Source: Mesostigma viride
Lineage: Eukaryota > Streptophyta > Mesostigmatophyceae > Mesostigmatales > Mesostigmataceae
Assembly: GCA_009746045.1 (NCBI GenBank)
Contig: RPFO01000355.1
Span: 1 to 20,575 of the forward strand
DNA length: 20,575 nucleotides
Reading direction: 5' to 3'
Shown: piece after piece, positions 1 to 7,646 of the stretch
Numbering within the stretch: the stretch's first letter is position 1
How the letters are laid out: every line of letters begins with the position of its first letter
Notes under the pieces: model-generated
What the model was told of the DNA's origin: nothing
Seen by the model: only the letters and a program-made list of their open reading frames with translations
The model's database searches: none
Translations under genes and position numbers: made by a program

Positions 1-252
1 ATCTGTAGTAAGCACTAAAGTCCCAAAGGAACATTTAAGACTTGGTAGTACCGACCAACAAACTATAACCCCACGTGGATCAGGCCACGACCAATGAGGG
101 CTTCTACCAGTCGGTTAATAAAGTACAAGCTCCAAGTACCTCCGTCTTAGAAATCTCATAACTTTCTCAATACTGATCCAAAAGTCCTCGAATAAAAGTC
201 AAACATTCACAAAACAAAGGATGTAACAACAAAGTCATTTTTGCTTGTTACA
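1..252 (-). mobile_element. LTR fragment (3' LTR of a copia-like element), truncated by window edge
   Basis: Read on the minus strand, the sequence begins TGTAACAAGC at 252 and is immediately preceded by a G-rich purine run, GAGGGGGAGATA (264 to 253). A polypurine tract followed by TGT is the usual junction between the internal region and the 3' LTR of plant-type Ty1/copia elements. The LTR would extend left beyond base 1, and the internal body would lie at higher coordinates. No second LTR copy is visible in the window, so the element is incomplete or its 5' part is lost. A short stretch near 84-100 (caggccacgacca) also occurs in the LTRs of the large element at 5125 and 13841, suggesting distant relatedness. 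The call rests on junction structure only. Confidence 0.5.
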
Positions 253-264
253 TATCTCCCCCTC
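253..264 (-). promoter_or_regulatory. Polypurine tract of the left-edge LTR element
   Basis: The minus strand reads GAGGGGGAGATA directly before TGTAAC. In LTR retrotransposons such a purine run resists RNase H and primes plus-strand cDNA synthesis. Its position abutting a TG start is the main support for calling an LTR at 1-252. Confidence 0.45.
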
Positions 265-414
265 AAGACTGGACCCACCAGGTCCAAAAATCCACTAACT
301 CTGGAAGGAAGAGTGACACTGAACAGAAATACACCATCTATTGGGAAAAGCAGATGGGTTTTTACATCCCTGAAGACAGGGCCTCCTATCTCATAAACAT
401 CTAGTCACAGGTAC

Positions 415-669
415 TTAAAGCAGACAAGTCACTTCCTTATCTACTAGAAAACCAGATAAACACAGCAACATTTGAAAGTCATTCCCATCAGCATTCTGGA
501 ATTCTGTAACTCTGGACTGGAACATCAGAACTCGAATAGAGTCACCCCCCATCATCCATCCTGGAATCCCCCCCTCACACCACAATCCAAAGCCCTTTCC
601 TTGCTCCTCCATTAACCCCCCCCATCTTCCTTCGCAGCTCTGTTCCTCACAGGCTATACCAATCCCCAT
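415..669 (-). CDS. Small ORF after the 237-codon ORF, doubtful
   Basis: This 84-codon ATG ORF starts 8 bases after the stop of the larger minus-strand ORF. It is rich in Gly, Glu, Met and Trp, has two Cys in its N-terminal part, and resembles no family I know. It lies between that ORF and the polypurine tract, so it could be 3' untranslated sequence of the same transcript that happens to be open. The tight spacing is the only argument in favour. Confidence 0.2.
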   Translation of the reverse strand: MGIGIACEEQSCEGRWGGLMEEQGKGFGLWCEGGIPGWMMGGDSIRVLMFQSRVTEFQNADGNDFQMLLCLSGFLVDKEVTCLL

Positions 670-677
670 TCAAGCCA

Positions 678-1391
678 TCAGTTGCCCTTGGTGCCAAACA
701 TGGGAAACTGCTCCACCATGTGGGCCAATTCTGGCCAATTCCTGCTGACCTGCAGCACCATGCAAGTCTCAGCAGCCCCTGCCACCATCTGGGCAGCATA
801 GCGAAGGCATGCCCCTGGATAGGAGAGGAGCACCACAGACTGGCTCTCAGGGTCCATCACCCAGGTAGAAGCCGTCCTGTGCCTGCTCACCCATGATCTG
901 TACGCCCACCAAAACTGGAGAAAGGTCTTGACCACAGACCACTTAGCACCTATCAGAGACACCAGCACCCTCAGTGGGGTCAGATGGACCTTGAGTTCCA
1001 CAGTGTACTTGGGCAACCCCGGACTGCAGAAAAGGTTAGATGTCTCCAAGGGAAAACACCCCTGGACAGAGCTGGAGGAAGAAGGAGCCAAATCAAAGTC
1101 ACCCTGCTGGACTGAAAATTCCGACAGCTCCATGTAGGAAGCCTCTCCCATACTCATTGGCTGAAACTGATTGAAAGCCTCCTTCAAAGCTTCAGGCAGG
1201 GCTGCCAGCATGTCCTGCCCCTCAGCAGGCCTCATGTCAATCTCAGGTCCTGGTGACAATGCAAACATCCTGTGCAGCAGATGGGCCACAAAAGGAGAGC
1301 CAATCTCATACAAGCTGGTGTGCAACTGAGATAAGACCTTCTCCACAAAGCCCTCAGTGTCCAAAAACCAAATGTCCTCATTTGAGGACAT
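678..1391 (-). CDS. Hypothetical protein, 237 aa, beside an LTR
   Basis: This is an ATG-initiated open frame (ATG at 1391-1389, TGA at 678-680) with an amino-acid composition that looks coding. The first ~90 residues are acidic and predicted helical. A Ser-rich patch follows near residues 103-108, and the C-terminal half has hydrophobic stretches (about residues 140-165). I do not recognise a domain. There is no signal peptide and no clear membrane segment, although a WW-containing hydrophobic run near residue 160 might be mistaken for one. It lies between an LTR/polypurine tract (1-264) and a GC-rich upstream region with two E2F-like sites. It could be the ORF of a non-autonomous LTR element or a host gene caught next to one. 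The start codon lies inside a 16-bp inverted repeat (GTCCTCA-TGAGGAC), so initiation could be affected by a hairpin. Confidence 0.45.
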   Translation of the reverse strand: MSSNEDIWFLDTEGFVEKVLSQLHTSLYEIGSPFVAHLLHRMFALSPGPEIDMRPAEGQDMLAALPEALKEAFNQFQPMSMGEASYMELSEFSVQQGDFDLAPSSSSSVQGCFPLETSNLFCSPGLPKYTVELKVHLTPLRVLVSLIGAKWSVVKTFLQFWWAYRSWVSRHRTASTWVMDPESQSVVLLSYPGACLRYAAQMVAGAAETCMVLQVSRNWPELAHMVEQFPMFGTKGN

Positions 1392-1428
1392 AGTCCTCGT
1401 TTGAGACGGGGGGGGTCAGGGGCGCGGT

Positions 1429-1440
1429 TTTGGCGCCAAA
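1429..1440 (-). promoter_or_regulatory. E2F/DP-type site, proximal
   Basis: TTTGGCGCCAAA is a perfect 12-bp palindrome and a full match to the symmetric E2F consensus TTTSSCGCSAAA. It lies about 38 bases upstream of the minus-strand ATG at 1391. E2F/DP factors drive S-phase genes in plants and algae. Function here is inferred from the match and position only. Confidence 0.4.
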
Positions 1441-1466
1441 TTTGGTCCTAGGGTCACTTGGTGGGT

Positions 1467-1478
1467 TTTGGCGCGAAA
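1467..1478 (-). promoter_or_regulatory. E2F/DP-type site, distal
   Basis: TTTGGCGCGAAA again matches TTTSSCGCSAAA. It sits 38 bp centre to centre from the proximal site and about 76 bases from the ATG at 1391. Two full consensus sites this close together are unlikely by chance in a short upstream region. Confidence 0.4.
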
Positions 1479-1737
1479 CTGGGATAGGTACTGAGCGCGC
1501 CAAGCCCCTGGGGTCGACAGGGGTCGACCGTACCTGGAAAATATGAGGCGACGAAAAGTACCTACAATAGCAAGAACATCGCAATGCAATCGAGTGTTTT
1601 GTCGAGTGGCGGCTATGGGGTCGTGCCAGTTCCGAGGCTTGCCTGAATGTTATAGGGCATTATTTTGACCCGGACGAAGACAGCATTTTAGATCGCCATC
1701 TAGTGATTTCGAAGATGCTATTCTTCACGTGCAGGTG

Positions 1738-1813
1738 AGTTGTATACATCGATTCCTGCGGAATCGATACTAAGCGCTTAGTATCGATTCCGCAGGAATC
1801 GATGTATATAACT
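1738..1813. repeat. 76-bp near-perfect palindrome, cloverleaf-capable, copy 1
   Basis: The sequence is symmetric about 1775/1776, with a single G-T mismatch pair (1742/1809). Each arm contains its own 9-bp hairpin (ATCGATTCC, 3-base loop TGC or GCA, GGAATCGAT), and the centre is ACTAAGC-GCTTAGT. The sequence can therefore fold either as one 38-bp hairpin or as a cloverleaf with an 11-bp outer stem and three small hairpins. Copy 2 at 2328 has the same core. Candidates are a fold-back transposon end, a recombinase or telomere-resolvase target, or fused hairpin termini of a linear replicon. Nothing in the window identifies the enzyme. Confidence 0.9.
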
Positions 1814-1873
1814 AAAACTTTTGCTTGCGCCGGCAAGGCTAAGGCCGATACTAGTCGGGTCATCGAATTGGCT

Positions 1874-1962
1874 ATTCGATTATCGAAGTTGCCTATATTC
1901 GACCATCGAACTTTCCTATGTGATTATCGAATTTTCCTTATTCGATTGTCGAAATTTCCTAG
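1874..1962. repeat. Four degenerate 20-23-bp tandem repeats (iteron-like)
   Basis: Units are at 1874-1896, 1897-1919, 1920-1939 and 1940-1962. They share the core ATTCGATTATCGAA followed by a TTNCCT tail. Three units are 23 bp and one is 20 bp. The core is itself partly palindromic (TCGA/TTCGAA), as is usual for sites bound by dimeric proteins. They are contiguous with no spacer, so this is not a CRISPR array. Confidence 0.7.
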
Positions 1963-2289
1963 TCGACAGGGGGTCAGAGGCCAGCGGCCTATCATACTCG
2001 GCGCCCAGCGATCCACCGAACTAGGCCTAGTCGATTATAGCGAGACATCGCGTGGAAATTAGCCGATTTCGGGGACTTAGCCGATTTTCGGAGCGACGTC
2101 GAACAACACAGATGATTAGCCGGTTGAGCACATCATATCAGTCGAATAGCTAGCGCTAGTACACCGCCTAGTCAGCGGAGAGCACTTGCCTTTTTTTCGA
2201 TTAACATAGCACATTAGGCCGAACGATTAGCGTCCGCAACGTTATTCGCATTACTATGCGAAAAATCCACCCCCTGAACGATCCTAGCG

Positions 2290-2300
2290 GGATTCGAACC
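2290..2300 (-). promoter_or_regulatory. RNA polymerase III B-box-like motif
   Basis: The minus strand reads GGTTCGAATCC, an exact match to the B-box consensus found in the T-arm of tRNA genes. The surrounding T-stem does not pair properly (only 2-3 of 5 pairs), and no A box or matching acceptor strand is found upstream, where the palindrome lies instead. It may be a remnant of a tRNA or tRNA-derived SINE interrupted by the palindrome. Confidence 0.3.
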
Positions 2301-2327
2301 GGGGATGCCGGCGTGTCGCAACAGTCT

Positions 2328-2405
2328 TAGTTATATACATCGATTCCTGCGGAATCGATACTAAGCGCTTAGTATCGATTCCGCAGGAATCGATGTATAT
2401 AACTA
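2328..2405. repeat. 78-bp perfect palindrome, cloverleaf-capable, copy 2
   Basis: The palindrome is perfect about 2366/2367. The outer stem is TAGTTATATAC/GTATATAACTA, followed by the same three nested hairpins as copy 1. The core is identical to that at 1738-1813 apart from the outer edge. Long perfect palindromes are unstable, so two intact copies 590 bp apart imply recent origin or active maintenance. Confidence 0.9.
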
Positions 2406-3295
2406 GGTGCTTTGTATATGTCGAAAATTTTGTTCATGAACGGATTTTGGCATTGTTGAAGAAAATCTGAGAGCTACGTAGATCGCATGATAGGTCAGTT
2501 CGCAGTTCGGTTTTACAATTTCTTTTTCCGCCCAGGCGCTGCGGATATCGCGAGTATGGGTTATGGTACGCTTCTGGGCTTATGGGCGACATGGGGAGAA
2601 GAGGGACCTGGGCAGTTGCATGCGTCAAAGAGTCTCTATTTTTTCGTCGTGATGCCGCAGTCGCGCCTGGCGAAAACCAGGGCGAGCGCGAGCCATATTT
2701 TTCTTTTGCCGCAAGGCTGGGTGCTTCCCACGCGTCACCGTCCTTTAATAATATTTCTTGAGCTGGCCCGCGCAGCTGGCGGCCTGGGCGCACGTAAAGA
2801 ACAAGGATCCGACTGTCATTCTCAACCGCATCGTTCTAAGTAAGCGTGTTAAGGGGAGGTGGCACCCCAAAAACCTTAAAATTTGACCCATGCTAATATC
2901 ACTTGAAATTCATTTGCACAATGCTGAATTATGATTGGGGGCACTAAATAACATCTCTAGTGAGTTGTCCATGCACTTGTTGGGGGTACTACCCCCATAT
3001 ATACGCCAATAATGCGCTATAAATAGCAAAAGAAATAATTAGGGCTGGGTATGCCCCAGCCAATTCACTTATTTGTTGGCTACCGAAAATCAAGGTCATA
3101 TAGTTCCCTGAGTTTGTAGCTTGCTGAGCTATTTACATCATGGAAATGGCAAAACCTTGAACAGTTATTAATTTTCCCGCAAAACAGGTCATTTTTTACC
3201 GGACATTGGGAATAAACATGTCATAAACACTTCCGATAAGGCCACAAAATCAACAAAAATTCCGGCTAACAGGGGGACAGCAGTGTTCCAAGTCC
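2406..3295. other. Intergenic region, no supported gene
   Basis: An ATG-started 118-codon plus-strand frame (2487-2843) and overlapping minus frames exist, but none shows a recognisable motif and they shadow each other. I leave them uncalled. At 2855-2862 there is a purine run AAGGGGAGG followed by TGG, which could be a decayed LTR junction. At 2982-2996 GGGGGTA-C-TACCCCC is a 15-base palindrome. A CAAT/TATA pair lies at 3005-3025. Confidence 0.4.
3005..3025 (+). promoter_or_regulatory. Candidate pol II core promoter (GCCAAT + TATAAATA)
   Basis: GCCAAT at 3005-3010 is followed by a consensus TATAAATA at 3018-3025. No convincing ORF starts within the next 250 bases on the plus strand, so the promoter could belong to a decayed LTR or be fortuitous. 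Confidence 0.25.
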
Positions 3296-3324
3296 CAGGT
3301 CATTCCGACAAGTCTAGCTCAAGT
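3296..3324. repeat. 29-bp direct repeat, copy 1 (flanks PHD segment)
   Basis: It begins CAGGTCATTCCGACAAGTCT and continues for nine more bases, identical to 3652-3680. The two copies bracket the PHD-finger coding segment almost exactly, which suggests a cassette insertion or a duplication event. Confidence 0.8.
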
Positions 3325-3381
3325 TATTGCGTCAGACGTGTTTTCAGAAAAATGCCCGCTAAAACAGAAAATGTCACTATA

Positions 3382-3570
3382 TCAGCCCTTGTAAGCATCC
3401 TGCACAAGGCAGGCAGGGCAAAACCAATCCCCCTTGGGCTCCTTAGTCCACGGGGGGTCAGCGCAGCACCCATGCAGTCCTCCCTTGCACCCGAATGTGC
3501 TGCACAGCAGGAAAGGGACACCGTCAATTTCATCCGGGGACGCACATGCAAGGCAAGGAATATCATCACA
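3382..3570 (-). CDS. PHD-finger coding segment (exon or gene fragment)
   Basis: This minus-strand frame runs from just after an in-frame TGA (3571-3573) to a TGA at 3382-3384, 62 codons without an ATG. It encodes a complete C4HC3 PHD finger. The ligand spacing is C-x2-C, 13 residues, C-x4-C, x4, H-x2-C, 14 residues, C-x2-C, with the diagnostic Trp two residues before the seventh ligand. PHD fingers bind modified histone H3 tails, and they also occur in some eukaryotic retrotransposon and DNA-transposon proteins. Directly upstream, in a neighbouring frame (3659 to 3571), is an acidic Asp/Glu/Ser linker of the sort that often precedes PHD domains. This suggests a one-base frameshift or a splice between the two. 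The segment may be the last exon of a host gene or the decayed 3' end of a transposon. The zinc-ligand pattern is seen directly; the rest is inference. Confidence 0.6.
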   Translation of the reverse strand, partial: CDDIPCLACASPDEIDGVPFLLCSTFGCKGGLHGCCADPPWTKEPKGDWFCPACLVQDAYKG

Positions 3571-3651
3571 TCATTCTCATCATCACTACTACCTTCCCCA
3601 TCGTCCCCCTGCCCCTCCCTTTGCATCACGTCGTGGCAGCCACCCTTAAAA

Positions 3652-3680
3652 CAGGTCATTCCGACAAGTCTAGCTCAAGT
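3652..3680. repeat. 29-bp direct repeat, copy 2
   Basis: Identical to 3296-3324. A shorter version (AAAACAGGTCATT) also occurs near 3183, so the motif may belong to a locally dispersed family. Confidence 0.8.
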
Positions 3681-4870
3681 AATAAGGTTATGCGTGCTAA
3701 AACCTGAACATAAGCTTAAGGGGGTTTTTCTTTGTATACATGGCCACTTAGGCATGATGTTTTCCATCCAAAAAGCCAGAAAGCATGCCCCACTCGATCA
3801 CAAAACATAAGCAAACGGCTAGGCACCACATCTGCCCTCACCTGCCCTCGGCATGGCCAACCTTGCCAGCGCAAGCATAGCAACACGATCGCTAGGCATA
3901 CATGCCAAGAGAGCATACACTATACTCTACCCAAGGTTACCTTGTAAACATAATGCCAAGAACTCAGCAAATCTATGATCAAAAGCACATATAATTAACT
4001 CTAGCACACTGATGACGACACATGCTCAAGGTTGGGGGTCACTGTGGCACGCACTGATGGGTTTCCTAGACGACCGCTCACCACCTGACAAGGCGCTAAG
4101 GACCACTCAGAAAGCAAGTAAACACAATCACACTTTACATGCCATCAACATGGATCAAATCCATGCTGAATATGTTATGAAGTACAAAGGGGTGGCCACG
4201 CACCTCATACTCCTTCACCGTCCCTCGAGCATGGCCAGACTTATAAGTACGTGAATAGCAATTATGATGATGGCACTAACATGCATTACCAGCATTCTCT
4301 ATGTTTCTCCCAGGTTAGAGTGTAAGGGTTATGCCAACCAAGCTTACCAACACAGCAACAACTCCTTAACTTCCCTACCCGACATGGGCAACAAACTGGA
4401 ACTATGGAGGGCAAGGAACCAAGGAGATCATGGCATACAAAGCTTGCATGCAGTCAACCATGTCAACCATGGTTGGCTCAGCACATTGCTGTCTTGTCAC
4501 ATCATCATAACAAGGAAAGCTCAAGTAAACCAATGATGGCAGCTATCTACATGCAGTCACACAAATGCAATATCTCCAACATGATCGTCGATAAAAAAAC
4601 TTCCTTCCCTGCACGATAAAATGCAAAGAAACCAGTGGCGGCCGTTCAGCTTCTGACCGTTGTGATGCCGCTGCGAGGAAAGGGTGCGTCACTATCACAC
4701 AACAAGAAGCGTCCATACGCACAACATCCTTGCCAGAACACGTGCTATGAAATCCCTTACGCCTTCCCTAGGATCTATCGGTTGAGACTAAAGCGGATTT
4801 GATCAAGACATCAACGAAAACAAGCTAAAGCTGCCAGGTATTCGTCAACACGACGGCGAGCAACGGAGAG
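3681..4870. other. Non-coding stretch, no supported gene
   Basis: This is CA-rich sequence with many stops in all frames. Apparent open frames (for example 4012-4254 and 4264-4536 on the plus strand) lack motifs and overlap each other. A small tandem duplication TCAACCATG occurs at about 4457-4475. It could be intron or untranslated sequence of the gene or element carrying the PHD segment, or host intergenic DNA. Confidence 0.4.
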
Positions 4871-5038
4871 TTAACTGGCGGAAACTGACCAAAACGAACG
4901 CAAAAAACTTCGAACGATGAGCTCTTTGAAGAAAGAACTGATAGTAGATAACAGTCTCCACAAATCTATACCTTGCCCTCGTAGATCCCTCGCCCAGGCG
5001 CGCAACAACTGCCGTTCTTCCATGGAAGGTTCCGACAT
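4871..5038 (-). CDS. Small hypothetical ORF, 55 aa, left of the retrotransposon
   Basis: The ATG is at 5038. The predicted product begins MSEPSMEERQ and is helical, amphipathic and rich in Leu, Arg and Phe, with no Cys. It would start about 14 bases after the stop (5053-5055) that probably ended the interrupted basic-protein gene before the LTR element inserted. That compact head-to-tail spacing resembles the fibre-basic gene junction on the other side of the element. The frame stays open upstream to another ATG at 5098. I do not recognise a family, and the ORF is short enough to be chance. Confidence 0.3.
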   Translation of the reverse strand: MSEPSMEERQLLRAWARDLRGQGIDLWRLLSTISSFFKELIVRSFLRSFWSVSAS

Positions 5039-5119
5039 GCACTGCGCAGGCCTCAAGAAATACTTACCGAGAATGGCCGAAAATGTAGCAAAAAGCACCC
5101 GTTCGGTTTAGAATTCGAT

Positions 5120-5124
5120 GCTAC
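5120..5124. repeat. Candidate target-site duplication GCTAC (left)
   Basis: GCTAC directly precedes the left LTR and recurs at 14484-14488, one base beyond the right LTR. Five bases is the usual Ty1/copia duplication length. The extra G at 14483 leaves a small ambiguity over the exact element end. Confidence 0.6.
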
Positions 5125-5768
5125 AGTTAGAAAGAGCTCCCAACGTATGTGAGCTCTTGGTCTTTCACAGCGCGTCTTAGCCAATGTTGCAAGGCAGCAA
5201 CCTTAAATCTGTTCACCAGGCCACGACCACAATGGGCACTTCCACGACCAAGGTGGCACCCACGGTTCGTGCTTTCCGAGATAGCTGGTCATCCCCCATG
5301 ACCAAGCTATATCCTTTGCGTTGTTCCTCGTTCCCATCGGCGTGACGAGGCACGTGCAGGCGTGCAAGCAAATCCTCAACGTCCACTGGCATCAGTGCAG
5401 AGCCAGGACGAACTGGATTTGCCTAGACTCTGCAACCTAGGAAGTATAGGACCTGTCACAAGCCTGCAAGGCCTAGTATCCTTGCAGACCTGTGCCAGCT
5501 CCAGTATTCCACCAGTCACAGGCTGCTGCTCCTCTGATCTACGTGGACCACAGTCACGTGATAATCAGGCTAAGCCTGTGCAGGCACGGCCTGCCACGTG
5601 TCCTGTCCACTATACCAGAGGACTGCACCCTAGTCGGCCACGGATGGCTAGGACTTCGGGACTTGATATCTTTCTCGTCCCTTGTCTGTTTCAGGCGGTC
5701 AGCACGGCGTTGGAAAGGTCTTTCCAAACTGCATCCACTTAGCATATTGGTTGCCCAAAATGCTAACT
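5125..5768 (-). repeat. 3' LTR (left copy)
   Basis: Direct repeat of 13841-14482. It begins AGTTAGAAAGAGCTCCC and ends CCAAAATGCTAACT on the plus strand. The 6-bp ends are inverted repeats of each other. Differences from the right copy cluster around the stretches near 5500-5580. Confidence 0.92.
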
Positions 5769-5772
5769 CCAA

Positions 5773-5786
5773 CCCTTTCTTCTTTT
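5773..5786 (-). promoter_or_regulatory. Polypurine tract of the LTR element
   Basis: The minus strand reads AAAAGAAGAAAGGG, four bases before the 3' LTR. It is the expected primer site for plus-strand synthesis and supports both the LTR boundary and the minus orientation. Confidence 0.65.
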
Positions 5787-5998
5787 GGAGCTGGACCAGC
5801 TTGAAACAAGCCTAACCTTGCTTGTGCTCACTCAGCCACAGACCGCTTGGTCCCTTGGGGTTGATCAGACCTGATAGGGCCCAGGGTCCTGCCTCCTTTT
5901 GGGTAACAACATATATTAAAAATATAATTACTTACAACAGAGTGAAATCACTCAAACCAAAGCAAACGCCCAGCTATAAACCTATATACAGAGCCATG

Positions 5999-6790
5999 TC
6001 AAAGCTCTATACTACGATAAGACCAATGGAAACGCCTAACGGGAGGAACCTTATAGCCCTGCTGCACCGCAAAATCAGCCCGCGTACGGCGGAGCATGAT
6101 GTCAGCCATGGCCCGAGTCAGCGCCACCGACAAGCGCTGACGCCAATATGACGTCCAGGTCCGCGCCGACCATGGGGCCCGCTGGCCCTCCAGGTCCAGC
6201 CGGTCCTCCCGGAGCCGGCAACACTCCTTGAAGAAGGCGGAGGTCAGGGGCCCCATGGCCCCAAACTCCTCCAGGACAAAGGGCACCACACGATGGTGCC
6301 CGACGTCGCCGTAGGCCAGGAGCTTGGCCCGCTCCGCCTGGTCCGCCGTGTAACCTGCCGTGAGGGAGGCCCCAGCCACGTGGCTAAGAGCCAAGGGCCG
6401 CGCCACCGAAACGTCAATAAGCAGATGCCGGCCACCCCCCTCAAAGTCCAGCACCACGATGTCAGGCCGGTGGTTGGGGGAATAGAAGGCAGCGCCATCC
6501 GCATCCTCGGACCGGATGTTCGCGTGGGGAAGACCGACCGAATCATGGCGAGCACCACCGTCAGGAGGACAGTGTGCAAATACAAATACCAATTCTGATT
6601 CTGTTGGCCCCCCATGCAGGCAAGGTAGTGAGTCCCCGTGGGATCCAGCGGCTGCCCACAGCTACCACAAGGCCGCCCGGCCGGAACAAGAGGCTGCGGG
6701 GCAAATAGCTGGTGCCGGAGCGCCACCGAGTAGTGGCTGGGAGCCAAGGCGAATGGGGGGCCATGGGAAGAGCACGAAGGTACGCCCTTG
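5999..6790 (-). pseudogene. C-terminal fragment of an RLE-type LINE ORF, frameshifted
   Basis: Two overlapping minus frames give one decayed protein tail. The upstream frame (about 6790 to 6540) has a zinc motif, CGSCGQPLDPTGTHYLAC (C-x2-C-x9-H-x3-C). The downstream frame (6592 to 5999, stop at 5999) continues with RPDIVV, then LIDVSV 13-14 residues on, then an A-E-R-A-K-L-L-A-Y segment. CCHC followed by PD..D and a K/Y motif is the order of the restriction-like endonuclease domain at the C-terminus of early-branching non-LTR elements (R2/NeSL/CRE-like), which nicks target DNA for primed reverse transcription. The two frames meet near 6530-6545 (MIRSV/GLPHAN), a one-base frameshift. No RT domain is present, so the copy is 5'-truncated. 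It lies between pol and the 3' LTR of the copia-type element, most simply as a nested insertion. I could not find its target duplication. Confidence 0.75.
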
Positions 6791-7646
6791 GACCAGGCTA
6801 GGTGTACTGGCCAGTGAACCAGAGGTCACCCCAGGTTATCCCCTGACCCCTTGGTCAGCTCCCAACCTTTCCTTGGGAACTTGGTGTTAGATTAAAGTCA
6901 AGGCACATTACCTAGTCCAATGGCTGGGATTAAAGGATGCCAAGAACGTATTATTGTGAGTTCCTGATCTTTCACAGTTATCACAGGCGCCCGTTCTTAT
7001 GGCGCCCGCCTTGGCCAGCCTTTCCCTTTTATGCTCAAAGAGACTCAGGTAGCACCTATACAAATACTGCCTTATTGGGGAGCCCATGTCTTCACTGGGT
7101 GTTAAGCCCAGGAATCACTCATGCCAGGCTGTGGCTCTGCTGGGGAATTGAACCCCACCCCAACCTCCAGGTTTATAGGTGACCTGGAACTTTACACAAG
7201 AGAAACATTACAACCATGGAACAACATGAGAATGACATGACATGATTATGTTTTATTCAAGCATTATATAACCCAGAATGTGGCTCCCTGGCAACCATGT
7301 TCCACATGGTCACACAACCAGGTTCTTTATTAGCAACAGGTTGGAAACAAGCACTAGAAAACATATATACAGCAACCTGTAAGAACCAGCATTCGGGTTG
7401 CCCTTGCATGGCCTAACTGTTTGAGGCCAAAGGCGTCGACTTAAGTCCTGGCGACTCTTCTGAACCCCATGGGGAGGGCCAGGCATGATTCTCAGCTGGT
7501 AGGAGTGACATTCCACACCAACTCCTGTCCAGGAGGGTGTACCTAACCCTGAAGGACCGGCTGTCAACCAGTAAGCACCAGTCACCACTTGGTACTTTGG
7601 TCAAGCAGCCCACTGGGGGCACCCAAGCTGAAGCAAGGCCTGGTCT
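6791..7646 (-). other. 3' non-coding region of the LTR element
   Basis: Between pol's stop and the LINE remnant I see no supported ORF. At 7142-7156 GGGGAATTGAACCCC forms a T-arm-like hairpin whose minus strand carries GGTTCAATTCC, a B-box match. No A box or cloverleaf accompanies it. An inverted repeat ACCATGT-TCC-ACATGGT lies near 7295-7311. Confidence 0.5.

Larger units (their letters stand above)
1814..2327. other. AT-rich spacer between the two palindromes, no supported gene
   Basis: These 514 bases hold short degenerate direct repeats (ATTCGATTATCGAA type at 1874-1962; TTAGCCGATTTCGG type at 2059-2072 and 2077-2091) and a tRNA B-box-like string near the right palindrome. Open frames here are short and overlap one another. 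I see no protein motif. The arrangement of repeats bounded by palindromes suggests one unit from 1738 to 2405. Confidence 0.5.

Noticed and set aside
1874-1962. CRISPR-like array
   Set aside because: Repeats are degenerate and contiguous with no spacers, in a eukaryotic context.
2245-2335. A tRNA gene on the minus strand (exact B box, acceptor-like 3' end)
   Set aside because: The T-stem has two C-C mismatches, there is no A box or D-arm, and the upstream half is replaced by the palindrome. At most a remnant.
2487-2843. 118-codon plus-strand ORF
   Set aside because: It has an ATG start but no motif, and overlaps comparable open frames on the other strand.
2849-3300. A second LTR starting near TGTTAAGGGGAGG
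   Set aside because: The purine tract and TATA box are suggestive, but I find no partner copy, no defined end and no coding region to go with it.
7130-7200. A tRNA or SINE in the LTR element's 3' region (T-arm hairpin, B-box match)
   Set aside because: Only the T-arm-like hairpin is present. No A box, anticodon arm or pairing acceptor stem was found.
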